Under the pieces are notes generated by a model. It had not been told where the DNA came from, ran no database searches, and saw only the letters and a program-made list of their open reading frames with translations. A program made the position numbers and the translations under genes. A stretch of DNA of 64,000 bases from Bryobacteraceae bacterium (GTDB taxonomy: Bacteria; Acidobacteriota; Terriglobia; Bryobacterales; Bryobacteraceae): the NCBI GenBank assembly GCA_025056455.1, contig JANWVY010000012.1, forward strand, positions 47,312-111,311. Reading direction: 5' to 3'. Position 1 is the first letter of the stretch; each line of letters begins with the position of its first letter. Shown here piece after piece: positions 34,851-43,360 of the stretch.

Positions 34851-36143
34851 CTAGACTTGCTCGGGCACAACGTAAGGCTTGCGATAGTTGCGCGTCAGCA
34901 TTTGGTTGGCCTCAGCGTCCGCAACAAAGCGATTGCGGGCTGGATCAAACTTTAGCTCCCGTCCAAGCCGGTAGGAAATGTTGCCCAGGTGACAAAGGGC
35001 CGTTGACAGGTGCGTCTCGCGAATCTCGGCGGTGAGCAGGTCCATCCGGCGCTCGCGCACCGCTTGCACGAAATTCTCACAGTGATTGATCGTGGGAAGA
35101 GATTCGGTAATCGGTTCCAACTGTTTGGACCGTCCCAGCACGATCTCAAATTTTTCGTCCGATTCAATGCGAATATGGCCTTTGGTACCGAAGAAATCCC
35201 AGGACATGGGCTCGGCGGTGTATAGGCCGCGCAGCTCTCCGACCATGGCGCTGCCGTCGGCATAGGTCCAAGTGACAGTTTGTGTATTGGGAGTTTCGGC
35301 CTGGTCCTTGTAGCCGAAGCGCCCGCCTGTCGAGTAGATTTTGACTGGCAATTCTTTGCGCATGGCCCAGCGTGCAATATCCACCAGGTGAATGCCGTTG
35401 TTTCCCAGCTCGCCATTGCCAAAATCCCAAAACCAGTGCCAGTTATAGTGCACCAAATTTTCGTGATACGGCTGCATGGGCGCAGGCCCGACCCACAGAT
35501 CCCAGTTGAGCCAGGCGGGCGGCTTGGTTTGTGGATCCTTAAATCCAATGGAATCGCGCTTGCCCGGAAACACCCACTTGGCCAAGTAAATGTCGCCGAT
35601 CACCCCGCTGTGAATCATTTCGATCACTTTGCGGAATCGACCATAGGATCTTCGCTGCGTGCCCCCTTGCGCTACGCGTTTGTATTTGCGCGCCGCCTCG
35701 ACGAGTTTCCCTCCTTCAAAAAGGTTGTGCGAGACTGGCTTTTCCACGTAGATATCTTTGCCCGCCTGGCAGGCCCAAATCCCACTTAGCGCATGCCAGT
35801 GATTGCAGTTGGCGATGAGAACGGCGTCAATGTTCTTGTCGTCAAAAACGCGGCGCATGTCAGACTCAAGCTTGGCCTTCATCGCGCCCTGGGTCACCTG
35901 CTGGAGGATGCCAGCCGCTTGCTCGGTGCGGCGGCCGTCGGGATCGACCAGCGCGCCGATTTCAACGTTGGGGAGTTTCGCCGCCTGCCGCATGAGCTCC
36001 GTGCCGCGGCCACCCATTCCGACAATCGCGAGCCGCACCCGGTCATTGGCGCCAGTCCAGGCGCGGTGAGTTCCCAGGAGAAGACCAGCCGTTGAGCGCA
36101 AGGCCTGGCGGCGGTTGGTAGAAGCTGCGCTTGCATCGAGCAT
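34851..36143 (-). CDS. Gfo/Idh/MocA family oxidoreductase with probable Tat signal
   Basis: The start at 36141-36143 leaves an N-terminus with a twin-arginine motif (TNRRQALRSTAGLLLG). A longer frame reaches 36215. The 430 residues then have the nucleotide-binding fold (VRLAIVGMGGRGTELM), the EKPVSHN motif typical of the family, and a C-terminal alpha/beta domain (NNGIHLVDIARWAM). Acidobacteria and Planctomycetes encode many such exported Gfo/Idh proteins, some of which act on glycosides with bound NAD. The substrate is unknown. No clear ribosome binding site precedes this start. Confidence 0.82.
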   Translation of the reverse strand: MLDASAASTNRRQALRSTAGLLLGTHRAWTGANDRVRLAIVGMGGRGTELMRQAAKLPNVEIGALVDPDGRRTEQAAGILQQVTQGAMKAKLESDMRRVFDDKNIDAVLIANCNHWHALSGIWACQAGKDIYVEKPVSHNLFEGGKLVEAARKYKRVAQGGTQRRSYGRFRKVIEMIHSGVIGDIYLAKWVFPGKRDSIGFKDPQTKPPAWLNWDLWVGPAPMQPYHENLVHYNWHWFWDFGNGELGNNGIHLVDIARWAMRKELPVKIYSTGGRFGYKDQAETPNTQTVTWTYADGSAMVGELRGLYTAEPMSWDFFGTKGHIRIESDEKFEIVLGRSKQLEPITESLPTINHCENFVQAVRERRMDLLTAEIRETHLSTALCHLGNISYRLGRELKFDPARNRFVADAEANQMLTRNYRKPYVVPEQV

Positions 36144-36224
36144 AGTTGCAATATACACTACCTGGCCCGCGCATCCGTGGTTCGAACCAGCCGCCCGACC
36201 CAGACTTTGTACCATGAAAGTGTC

Positions 36225-36623
36225 ATGTGGCTGCGTCGCTTGATCCTTGCTGGCATGCTTGCCCTCGCTTCCTGCCAGAATGAAGCCGAACGCCGGGAAG
36301 TGTTGCCGATGACCCTAGGCGTGCACCGCCGCCTCAACGTCGAAAACATGCCGGCCGAGGAATATCCCGAGGAGTATAAACGTCTGGGCCTCAAGCGCGC
36401 CCGCCGCGCCCTCTATCAGCAAGGTGAGGCCAAGATCTTGGCCACAGTTTACGAAATGGCAAGCCCAGCCGTGGCGTTCGAAATGGTGCAAAAATGGCGC
36501 CCCGAACCGGGCAAGTTGGTTTTCCACCAAGGACCGTTCTTCGTCGTTTTGGCCTCAACTCCTGAGAATCAAAAACCTATGAACGAGCTGGCTCAACACT
36601 TAGAGCAGGTCTTGAAACGATGA
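36225..36623 (+). CDS. Small lipoprotein of unknown function
   Basis: From the ATG at 36225 the product starts MWLRRLILAGMLALASC, a lipoprotein signal with lipobox LASC and Cys at residue 17. The mature part is about 115 residues of alternating strand and helix (GEAKILATVYEMASPAVAFEMV, FHQGPFFVVLAST), resembling small DUF6599-type proteins of Acidobacteria. That resemblance is a guess from pattern. It is coupled to the TgpA gene by an ATGA overlap, so it may assist the same envelope process. Confidence 0.65.
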   Translation: MWLRRLILAGMLALASCQNEAERREVLPMTLGVHRRLNVENMPAEEYPEEYKRLGLKRARRALYQQGEAKILATVYEMASPAVAFEMVQKWRPEPGKLVFHQGPFFVVLASTPENQKPMNELAQHLEQVLKR

Positions 36624-38776
36624 CTTTTCGCGCACTAAGTTTCGGGCCGGAGGCAGGCCGCAGGCCCACACCCATCCATTTCTTTTTCGAGTTCTCCCTA
36701 CTAGGCCTGCTGGCGAGCGGTTATCTCGCGGTGCTTGGATCGGGCTATCTTGATCTTCCTACAGCCCTAATGACTGGCCTAAGCTTGCTGGCCCGCGTGG
36801 GGATCGTACTCGGCTGGATCCGCGTTTCTCCCTCCTCACGAACCATCCACACCCTGACACTAGCCTACGTCCTGTTTTACGCGCTCGATTACTACTGGAT
36901 CTCCCGGGATTTTCTCACCGCTACGGTGCACTTGGTCTTTTTTCTCGCAACGGTCAAAATCCTTACAGCGCAAACCGAACGCGATTATTTCTTTGTCAAA
37001 ATCATCGCCTTTATCGAGTTGTTGGCGGCCTCCATTCTCTCCACGGACGCTAACTTTTTTATTTGCCTGGCACTTTTTTTCCTGTTTGGCGTGGCAACGT
37101 TCGCGGCCTCAGAAATTCGCCGCGCGGCCAGTCAATCCGACGCTGTCGTTCACCTGGCCGGCAAACCCTTTGCCTCGCGCCTGGCGGGACTCACTCTCTT
37201 CACGGTGCTCGGAATCTTGCTTTTGAGCGGCGGCTTGTTTTTCCTTTTGCCTCGCACCGCGCGCGCGGCCTTGCAGCGCTTTGTTCCCAAAAACTCTCAC
37301 GTCCCCGGTTTCTCCCAAGAGGTGACCCTCGGCCAAATTGGCGAGTTCCAAATGCAGAACACAGCCGTCATGCATGTTCGCATCCTCCAAAACACGGCTC
37401 TACCTGGCTTAAAGTGGCGAGGCTCGGCGCTGTCTCATTTTGATGGCAAAAAATGGTTCAACCCGGACGCAGCGGAAGAGGTTTTACCTGTCGACAGCGC
37501 GGGTCTGCTGCGGCTGACCAGCCTCGAGCAGCAGCTCACTCCAGCCCGGCGGATCAGCTATCAAGTCGTTGTGCAAGATCCTCCCTCTGACGTCTTGTTC
37601 TTCGCTGGCACTCCGGAAGCCCTGCAACTTGCCGCCTCCGTGGTCCTCCGGACCTCTTCGGGCACTTACCGCCTGGGCTATGGCCCACCCGACCGCCTCC
37701 GCTACTCCGCCTACAGTGTGATTGAATGGCACAGCATTCCTGCTCAGTTGAGCCAGCCTCTGAGCCCTGCCGAGCGCCGGGCAAATCTTCAGTTGCCTGC
37801 CCTGGATCCCCGCGTGCGCGAACTCGCCCTTCGTCTCGTCGCAGGACTCCAGGACGACGCCGCGCGGGCCAGCGCAATTGAGCGGCATTTAGCGAAATCC
37901 TATGCCTACACCACCGAGCTGCCCAAACGCGAGCCCGCAGAACCCGTTGCCGACTTCCTGTTTTCCCGTAAAAAGGGGCACTGCGAGTATTTCGCCTCAT
38001 CCATGGTCGTGCTGCTGCGCTCGCTCGGCATCCCTGCACGGCTGGTAACAGGCTTTCAAGGCGGCATTTTCAATCCTTTGAGCGGATGGTATCTGATTCG
38101 GGCCAGCGACGCCCATAGCTGGGTAGAAGCCTGGCTGCCTGGCAAAGGTTGGACCACCTTTGACCCGACGCCGCCGGCAGCGCCGCAGCCGCTTTCCTTG
38201 GCGACGCGCCTCCAGCTTTATCTCGATGCAGTCCAGGTGTTCTGGCAGGATTGGATTCTCGCCTATGATCTAGACCGCCAACTCAACCTCGTGAGCGCCA
38301 TCGAGCAATCGCGGCCGAGATTCTCTTGGCAGGCCTGGGAACGTCGCTGGGCCCAGCTCGAGGGCCACTTGGTGCTTTTCGGAAGGCGTCTGCGGAGGCT
38401 CCTTCCAGAGGCCATCCAGGCGCTCGTTGTTGGCGCCGTATTGTTTACCCTCACGCGAGCGCTGTGGCGAAAATGGCGGCGGATGAGTGAGAGGCGGCGG
38501 CTCGAACGTGGCCAAGCCGCAGCCTCCGACGCCATCCTTCTGTACCAGCGAATGCTCGCCACTCTGCAGCGGAGGGGCGTTGAAAAACCTCCCTGGCTAA
38601 CGCCAAACGAGTTTGCTAAGCTCCTCCCGCGTCCCGAAATTTCGCAGCTGGTGTCCGAAGCCACCGCCGCCTACCACGAGCTGAGGTATGGACAACGACA
38701 GGAGGCTGCGCTTCGTTTCGCCCATCTGGTCGACGAACTCGAACACACTTGTCGGTCCCGAAATCCGCTCCGCTAG
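36620..38776 (+). CDS. TgpA-type membrane transglutaminase (DUF3488 / transglutaminase-like / DUF4129)
   Basis: The 718-residue protein has several N-terminal membrane segments (residues 15-215), then a periplasmic transglutaminase-like domain with the triad visible as KKGHCEYFAS (Cys near residue 455), DAHSWVEAW and FDPTPP. A further membrane segment lies near residue 605 (IQALVVGAVLFTL), with a cytoplasmic DUF4129-like tail. This is the TgpA layout. In Pseudomonas the protein is essential and periplasmic, with an unknown substrate. A MoxR ATPase and a DUF58 gene usually accompany it but are not in this window. Confidence 0.88.
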   Translation: MTFRALSFGPEAGRRPTPIHFFFEFSLLGLLASGYLAVLGSGYLDLPTALMTGLSLLARVGIVLGWIRVSPSSRTIHTLTLAYVLFYALDYYWISRDFLTATVHLVFFLATVKILTAQTERDYFFVKIIAFIELLAASILSTDANFFICLALFFLFGVATFAASEIRRAASQSDAVVHLAGKPFASRLAGLTLFTVLGILLLSGGLFFLLPRTARAALQRFVPKNSHVPGFSQEVTLGQIGEFQMQNTAVMHVRILQNTALPGLKWRGSALSHFDGKKWFNPDAAEEVLPVDSAGLLRLTSLEQQLTPARRISYQVVVQDPPSDVLFFAGTPEALQLAASVVLRTSSGTYRLGYGPPDRLRYSAYSVIEWHSIPAQLSQPLSPAERRANLQLPALDPRVRELALRLVAGLQDDAARASAIERHLAKSYAYTTELPKREPAEPVADFLFSRKKGHCEYFASSMVVLLRSLGIPARLVTGFQGGIFNPLSGWYLIRASDAHSWVEAWLPGKGWTTFDPTPPAAPQPLSLATRLQLYLDAVQVFWQDWILAYDLDRQLNLVSAIEQSRPRFSWQAWERRWAQLEGHLVLFGRRLRRLLPEAIQALVVGAVLFTLTRALWRKWRRMSERRRLERGQAAASDAILLYQRMLATLQRRGVEKPPWLTPNEFAKLLPRPEISQLVSEATAAYHELRYGQRQEAALRFAHLVDELEHTCRSRNPLR

Positions 38777-38787
38777 CCGCAGGCGCT

Positions 38788-39180
38788 TCACCGGTTCGGT
38801 GGTTTCGGCGGAGATTGGAACAAGGGCTCGATTTCAAAGGAGGTCAAGACCCACAAGCTGTAAATCCCGACCACCGTACCCAGCGGGATGTTAATGAGAT
38901 TGAATATGGACAGGATGGTGCCGAAATTGCGAGCCCATTCCTGCACTTGAAGCAACCCGAGCCCCACGGCGATCAGTGGTCCCGCCATCAACAGCCAATA
39001 AATCATCACGCAGGCAGTGACGAAGCCTTCCGTCGTGGTCACTGTCGAGCCAACTCGAGCATTGATTAAAAGAACGCCCGAGGGACCGCCAAAAAGAATC
39101 AGGATGACCACCGACGCCAGGACTCCAAAGGCGCCGAGAGCAACATTCAGATAACCTACGGCCCTGAGGTGCCTCTCCAT
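38788..39180 (-). CDS. Small membrane protein of unknown function
   Basis: The 130-residue protein has four hydrophobic segments, roughly residues 10-30, 50-75, 85-105 and 95-115, and ends in a proline-rich tail (FQSPPKPPNR). The sequence VQEWARNFGTILSIFNLINIPLGTV resembles small four-helix DUF-type membrane proteins common in Acidobacteria. No catalytic residue pattern is seen. Convergent with the TgpA gene, 11 bases apart. Confidence 0.65.
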   Translation of the reverse strand: MERHLRAVGYLNVALGAFGVLASVVILILFGGPSGVLLINARVGSTVTTTEGFVTACVMIYWLLMAGPLIAVGLGLLQVQEWARNFGTILSIFNLINIPLGTVVGIYSLWVLTSFEIEPLFQSPPKPPNR

Positions 39181-39234
39181 GTGGCAGGTCTACCTCCCAC
39201 ATTGTAGCCAGAGACGCCATGAGGTGTTTGTTTC

Positions 39235-39280
39235 AAAAAAAAGCGGCTGCGACACGTACGTTACCGTTGTGTCACAGCCG
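39235..39280 (-). terminator. Strong intrinsic terminator (minus strand)
   Basis: On the minus strand a 12-base-pair stem with a single mismatch (39269-39280 with 39244-39255, CGGCTGTGACAC and GTGTCGCAGCCG) has a 13-base loop and is followed by one C and eight T residues (39242-39235). It ends transcripts coming from higher coordinates. The nearest minus-strand stop codon is at 39500, so it would define a 3' UTR or separate RNA of about 220 bases. Confidence 0.8.
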
Positions 39281-39499
39281 AACCAGGCGACCGACAAAAC
39301 TCTGAAATTTTTGAATCGCAATCCCGATTTGCCTTGCTTTCTGTGCTTTCTGTCTCCCCTCCTGCTGTTTCCCGGAGGGTTGCTACGGTGAACAGGACCG
39401 GCTGGTCACCGGTCCCGTTCACCTCCTCCGATCCCCTCCGTTCAACAGCGGTTTGCGTGCGCTCTCACTCAGGAACGTGCAAACGAGCCAGCAGGTCCA
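39281..39499. other. Untranslated stretch between terminator and GT87-like gene, with long inverted repeat
   Basis: Together with the terminator this is part of a 319-base gap (39181-39499) with no recognisable gene. It contains an imperfect palindrome, GGTGAAC at 39387-39393 with GTTCACC at 39417-39423 and GGACCGG at 39395-39401 with CCGGTCC at 39409-39415, separated only by single mismatches and a seven-base loop. Because it lies directly before a strong minus-strand terminator, it is either a structured 3' UTR or a small RNA. No known RNA family was recognised. Confidence 0.45.
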
Positions 39500-40816
39500 T
39501 CAGCGGATCGATTTTTTTTGGAACATGTTCACAACCCCCTCATAAGCCAGCAGCGTGAAGACAGGGGCGTAAATCAGCCACCGGCCGGCTGTTAAGCCGC
39601 GCCACTCGCCGAGCAGACGCCAAGCGGGAAGAACCTCGTAGGCGAGCGGAATGAGTCCGGTCCAGGTAAGAAGCGCGAGCGAAGGATGGAACACGAGCAG
39701 CGGAATGAGCCAGGTGAGATACCACGGATGGCAATTGGCCGATACAAACAGCAAGGTCGAAACCACCACCAGCCCGCCTTGAGTGAGCGGGAGACGCTTT
39801 ACCCTGGCGTAGACGATCGCCGCCACCACCAGCAAGCAGGCGGCTGAAGTGGCCCAGCGCGGGTCACCCGTCAGCCAAAGCAAAAAGCCAAAAACACTGT
39901 CGTTATTTCGCCACCCGCCCAGAAAGCCCAGCAAGAGCCGGCCATTGGACAACAATCCGTCGCCGAAGGGCGCTAGCAACAATACAACTGTAGCCGGCAA
40001 CAGGAGACTCTGTCGCCATCGCGAAGGCCAAACAAGCAGCGGCGCCAGCACTACGGGCCAGATCTTTGCCGCCGCCGACAACCCCAATAGAAAAAAACAG
40101 ATCAGCCAGCGGCCCGACACGGCCGCCCACCAGGCCAAGACCAGAGGGCAGAGCGCTAAGGGATCGTTGTGGCCATTACCCCAAAATTCAAAAATGGGCA
40201 ACGGAGCCCAGGCGTAGATGAGGATTCGCTGGCCGTCCCAGCCCCCGGCCCTCACGAGCGCCCACAACGCGCCCAGTAACCCGAGATCAAAGATCGCCGA
40301 CGGCAGCTTCAACCAGAAGACTTGCTGCTCCGGTCGGGTCGCAAACCGCTCGATCCAACGAAACGTTTCCCGGTAGACCAGCAGGGTGAGAGGTCCGTAT
40401 ACGGCCCGCGCGTCGCGTCCAGGAATCTGGAAAAAAGTTTCATCGCGGAGGAATTGAACCGCAGGGTCCTGAGGAGAGACGCGGTAGGGATTGCCACCGG
40501 CCAGTTGCAGCCGCGCCTCCCATCGATAGCGGTAGAGATCGTCCGTAAAACGAGGCTCCAACCACCAAACCGTCAACCGGAAAACCATCGCCGCCAGCAG
40601 AATGCCGCGCACTGGCCAGCTCGAGGCGACAACCCCGTCAGATTGAGTTTTGTTTAGAATCAAAAAAACAGAAATCAGGTATACTACGAATGTTCCCAAG
40701 AGCAGGGCAATGGCGCTTGCCTCGCGGCTCGGTTCATCTTGCTTGAGAATGAGCCAACAAAATCCGGTCTCAAGCACAGCCGCTGCAACCGCCAGCGTCT
40801 TGTTGCGTGCGCTCAT
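39500..40816 (-). CDS. Polytopic mannosyltransferase-like protein (GT-C fold, GT87-like)
   Basis: The start at 40814-40816 gives 438 residues with about ten hydrophobic segments. The first loop carries acidic residues in EPRFTDDLYRYRWEARLQ, as in the DUF2029/GT87 and related GT-C enzymes that use polyprenyl-phosphate sugars. Later segments include FEFWGNGHNDPLALCPLVLAWW and LPLVFHPSLALLTW-like patterns. An upstream ATG at 40847-40849 would overlap the first codon of the divergent GT2 gene. The pairing with that processive transferase suggests a joint role in a surface glycan. Confidence 0.75.
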   Translation of the reverse strand: MSARNKTLAVAAAVLETGFCWLILKQDEPSREASAIALLLGTFVVYLISVFLILNKTQSDGVVASSWPVRGILLAAMVFRLTVWWLEPRFTDDLYRYRWEARLQLAGGNPYRVSPQDPAVQFLRDETFFQIPGRDARAVYGPLTLLVYRETFRWIERFATRPEQQVFWLKLPSAIFDLGLLGALWALVRAGGWDGQRILIYAWAPLPIFEFWGNGHNDPLALCPLVLAWWAAVSGRWLICFFLLGLSAAAKIWPVVLAPLLVWPSRWRQSLLLPATVVLLLAPFGDGLLSNGRLLLGFLGGWRNNDSVFGFLLWLTGDPRWATSAACLLVVAAIVYARVKRLPLTQGGLVVVSTLLFVSANCHPWYLTWLIPLLVFHPSLALLTWTGLIPLAYEVLPAWRLLGEWRGLTAGRWLIYAPVFTLLAYEGVVNMFQKKSIR

Positions 40817-40847
40817 GAGACGGGTGTAAAGGTTAGGCGCAAACCTC

Positions 40848-42473
40848 ATGTTAGCAGGCGTTCCCCTCATAGCATTCCTTGCCGCCAACCACAGCTCGCC
40901 CTGGAGCCGGCTGCAACGTGGCCTGTTTGATGACACCTTCGCCGGCATCCACTCGCTGGCTTGGTTTGATTACGCCATCCTCATCCCGTATTTCACCGTT
41001 CTGACAATCCTCTCTATCTACGGCCTTCACCGCTACTACGTCATCCGGGAGTACTTTAAGCACAAAAGCAAGCTTCATCAGCCGCCCTTGCGTCGATTCG
41101 AGCGCCTACCGCGAGTAACCATCCAGCTCCCCTTGTACAACGAGCGTTTCGTCGTCCAGCGACTGCTAGAAAACATCACGCAAATTGACTATCCCCGGGA
41201 GTTGCTGCAAATCCAAGTACTCGATGATTCGACCGACGAAACCCATCCCTTCACCGAACGGCTGGTCAACGAGTATCGCGCCCAGGGCTATCCGATTGAA
41301 TACCACCACCGCACCAACCGCCACGGTTTTAAAGCGGGCGCCTTGCAAGAGGGCTTAAAGACGGCGACCGGCGAATTCGTCGCCATTTTTGACGCCGATT
41401 TCCTCGTTCCTAAAGATTTCCTCCACCGCACGATTCACTACTTTACTGACCCGAAGGTAGGAGTAGTTCAAACGCGCTGGACGTATCTAAACCGGCACTA
41501 CAATGTGCTGACGGAAGTCCAGGCCATGCTCTTAGACGGGCATTTCGCCCTCGAGCATCCAGCCCGATTCGCCAGCGGCGCCTATTTCAACTTTAACGGC
41601 ACAGCGGGAATCCTGCGAGTCAAGATGATCGAGGATGCGGGCGGCTGGCAGCATGACACGTTGACAGAGGACAGTGACCTCAGCTACCGGGCCCAGCTCA
41701 AAGGATGGCGCTTCGTTTATGTGCCTAGTGTAGAATGTCCCTCCGAGCTGCCCGTCGACACTCATGGCTTTCAAGTCCAGCAATTTCGTTGGGCCAAGGG
41801 ACTCATGCAGGTGGCCCTCAAGCTCCTCGGCCCAATCTGTCGGTCGAACATCCCTCTCCGTCTGAAAGCGGAAGCCTTCTGTCATCTCACCCCTAACATT
41901 TCCTATCCGCTGATGATCGTGGTGAGCGCCCTGATGCTGCCCGTCATGATCGTCCGTTTCTACGTTGGGTGGATCGAAATGCTGCTCGTGGATCTTCCGC
42001 TCGTCATCGCCTCTTTTTGGTCAATCTGTGCGTTCTACGTCATTGCCCAGCGCGAGCTGTACCCCAACAACTGGAAGCGTGCCTTTGTGTTCCTACCCGC
42101 CCTCATGAGTGCTGGCGTCGCTTTGACCCTTAGCAACACCACGGCCGTGCTCGAGGCGATTCGAGGCAAACAAACCAGCTTTGTGCGTACGCCCAAGTTT
42201 GCGATTGCCGATTCTAAGACCAAGATCAAAGTGGACCGCAAGGGCTATCGTTCTCGCGCCGGCCTGCTGCCGTGGCTGGAATTAGCCGCCGGCAGCTACT
42301 TCCTTTTTATGGTGCTTTATGCCATCGACACCTTTAACTTCCTCGCAGTGCCGATTCTTCTGCTCTTTGTCGGTGGCTACTACTGGGCTGGTTTTTCCAC
42401 CCTGTGGGAAGAGTATCAAAACCGCCAGCGGTGGGAGGCTGCCCAAAAGCTCGAAGCCGAATCCGCTTTCTGA
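40848..42473 (+). CDS. Membrane-bound family 2 glycosyltransferase (cellulose-synthase-like)
   Basis: The 541-residue protein has an N-terminal membrane segment (AILIPYFTVLTILSIYG) and a GT-A domain with QLPLYNE, the DxD motif FDADF near residue 182, TEDSDLS near residue 273, and the QQFRW motif (Q(Q/R)xRW) near residue 310 that marks processive enzymes. Four or five C-terminal membrane helices follow. It would polymerise a UDP-sugar into an exported glycan or glycolipid. There is no PilZ domain and no bcsB neighbour, so cellulose is not indicated. The start codon is uncertain, because the first 40 residues look weakly constrained. Confidence 0.85.
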   Translation: MLAGVPLIAFLAANHSSPWSRLQRGLFDDTFAGIHSLAWFDYAILIPYFTVLTILSIYGLHRYYVIREYFKHKSKLHQPPLRRFERLPRVTIQLPLYNERFVVQRLLENITQIDYPRELLQIQVLDDSTDETHPFTERLVNEYRAQGYPIEYHHRTNRHGFKAGALQEGLKTATGEFVAIFDADFLVPKDFLHRTIHYFTDPKVGVVQTRWTYLNRHYNVLTEVQAMLLDGHFALEHPARFASGAYFNFNGTAGILRVKMIEDAGGWQHDTLTEDSDLSYRAQLKGWRFVYVPSVECPSELPVDTHGFQVQQFRWAKGLMQVALKLLGPICRSNIPLRLKAEAFCHLTPNISYPLMIVVSALMLPVMIVRFYVGWIEMLLVDLPLVIASFWSICAFYVIAQRELYPNNWKRAFVFLPALMSAGVALTLSNTTAVLEAIRGKQTSFVRTPKFAIADSKTKIKVDRKGYRSRAGLLPWLELAAGSYFLFMVLYAIDTFNFLAVPILLLFVGGYYWAGFSTLWEEYQNRQRWEAAQKLEAESAF

Positions 42474-42591
42474 GACCTCAGATTGCCCCGACTTGACGCT
42501 TGCCCCTTTTAAAAAGCGAAGCGAGGCTGCCGCGTGGCCTCCGCTACGGGTTGACAGCGCTGCTGCCCGGCCAGTAACGTAAAGAACTGCC

Positions 42592-43068
42592 ATGCCGGTT
42601 CTGTTGACACTCACTTTGCTCGTCATCTCGGCCACGCTAGCGCTTGGCCAGGGGCTAGCCACCAAACGAAGTCTGACGCTTGAGGCCGCGAAGCAGATTG
42701 CCGCCGCCGCCGAAGCGGAAGCCAAGCGTAATAACTGGAACGTCGTAATTGCGATTGTGGACGACGGCGGTCACTTGGTTTATCTCCAGCGCATGGACGA
42801 AACGCAAATCGGCAGCATCGACGTTGCCATTGCCAAGGCCCAAAGCGCCGTAAAGTTCAAACGGCCGACCAAAGCCTTTGAAGACGCTCTTCTAAGCCGC
42901 CAGGCGATTCTGAAGCTGCCCGGAGCCTTGCCAATTGAAGGGGGGCTGCCTTTGATGGTGGAGGGCAAAATTTTAGGTGCGATTGGTGTCAGTGGCGTCC
43001 AATCGAACCAGGACGGGATCATTGCGCAAGCTGGGGCAAACGCGCTCGCCAAGCTCGCCGCCCGGTAG
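42592..43068 (+). CDS. Exported GlcG/HbpS-family protein
   Basis: The 158 residues start with a signal peptide (PVLLTLTLLVISATLALG). The GlcG/HbpS fold follows: SLTLEAAKQIAAAAEAEA, VVIAIVDDGGHLVYLQRMD, and the glycine-rich LPLMVEGKILGAIGVSGV. HbpS in Streptomyces binds haem. In other bacteria these proteins accompany PduO-type or glycolate-related enzymes. The function here is unknown. The next gene overlaps its 3' end. Confidence 0.82.
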   Translation: MPVLLTLTLLVISATLALGQGLATKRSLTLEAAKQIAAAAEAEAKRNNWNVVIAIVDDGGHLVYLQRMDETQIGSIDVAIAKAQSAVKFKRPTKAFEDALLSRQAILKLPGALPIEGGLPLMVEGKILGAIGVSGVQSNQDGIIAQAGANALAKLAAR

Positions 43069-43360
43069 CGCCATCCGCAAAGCGATCTTGCGTTTGTGCA
43101 GGGAACGCGGGCCGGAAAAGTCAGTGTGTCCTTCCGAAGTCGCCCGCTACCTGGAACCGGCGGCCTGGCGCCAGCTCATGCCCGCTGTGCGGCGCGTGGC
43201 CTGGGAACTGGCCAAACAAAGACTCATCGAAGTCACGCAACGCGGCACTGTCGTCGAGCCTAGCACGGTGAAGGGCGCGATCCGTCTCCGGTTGGCCGCT
43301 ACAATAGTATCTTCATGCGCATCGCCCTCGGCCAAATCAACACCACAGTCGGGGACCTGA
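43022..43360 (+). CDS. DUF3253 family protein
   Basis: The core SAIRKAILRLCRERGPEKSVCPSEVARYL, followed by WRQLMPAVRRVAWEL and VTQRGTVVEP, matches the small DUF3253 domain, a predicted winged helix. The start is unclear: the frame is open from an ATG at 42977 deep inside the GlcG-like gene, and a TTG at 43022 is used here. The conserved part ends near GAIRLRL, yet the frame runs on about 20 residues into the beginning of nadE, so a lost stop codon or frameshift near the end is possible. Confidence 0.65.
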   Translation: MRKLGQTRSPSSPPGSAIRKAILRLCRERGPEKSVCPSEVARYLEPAAWRQLMPAVRRVAWELAKQRLIEVTQRGTVVEPSTVKGAIRLRLAATIVSSCASPSAKSTPQSGT

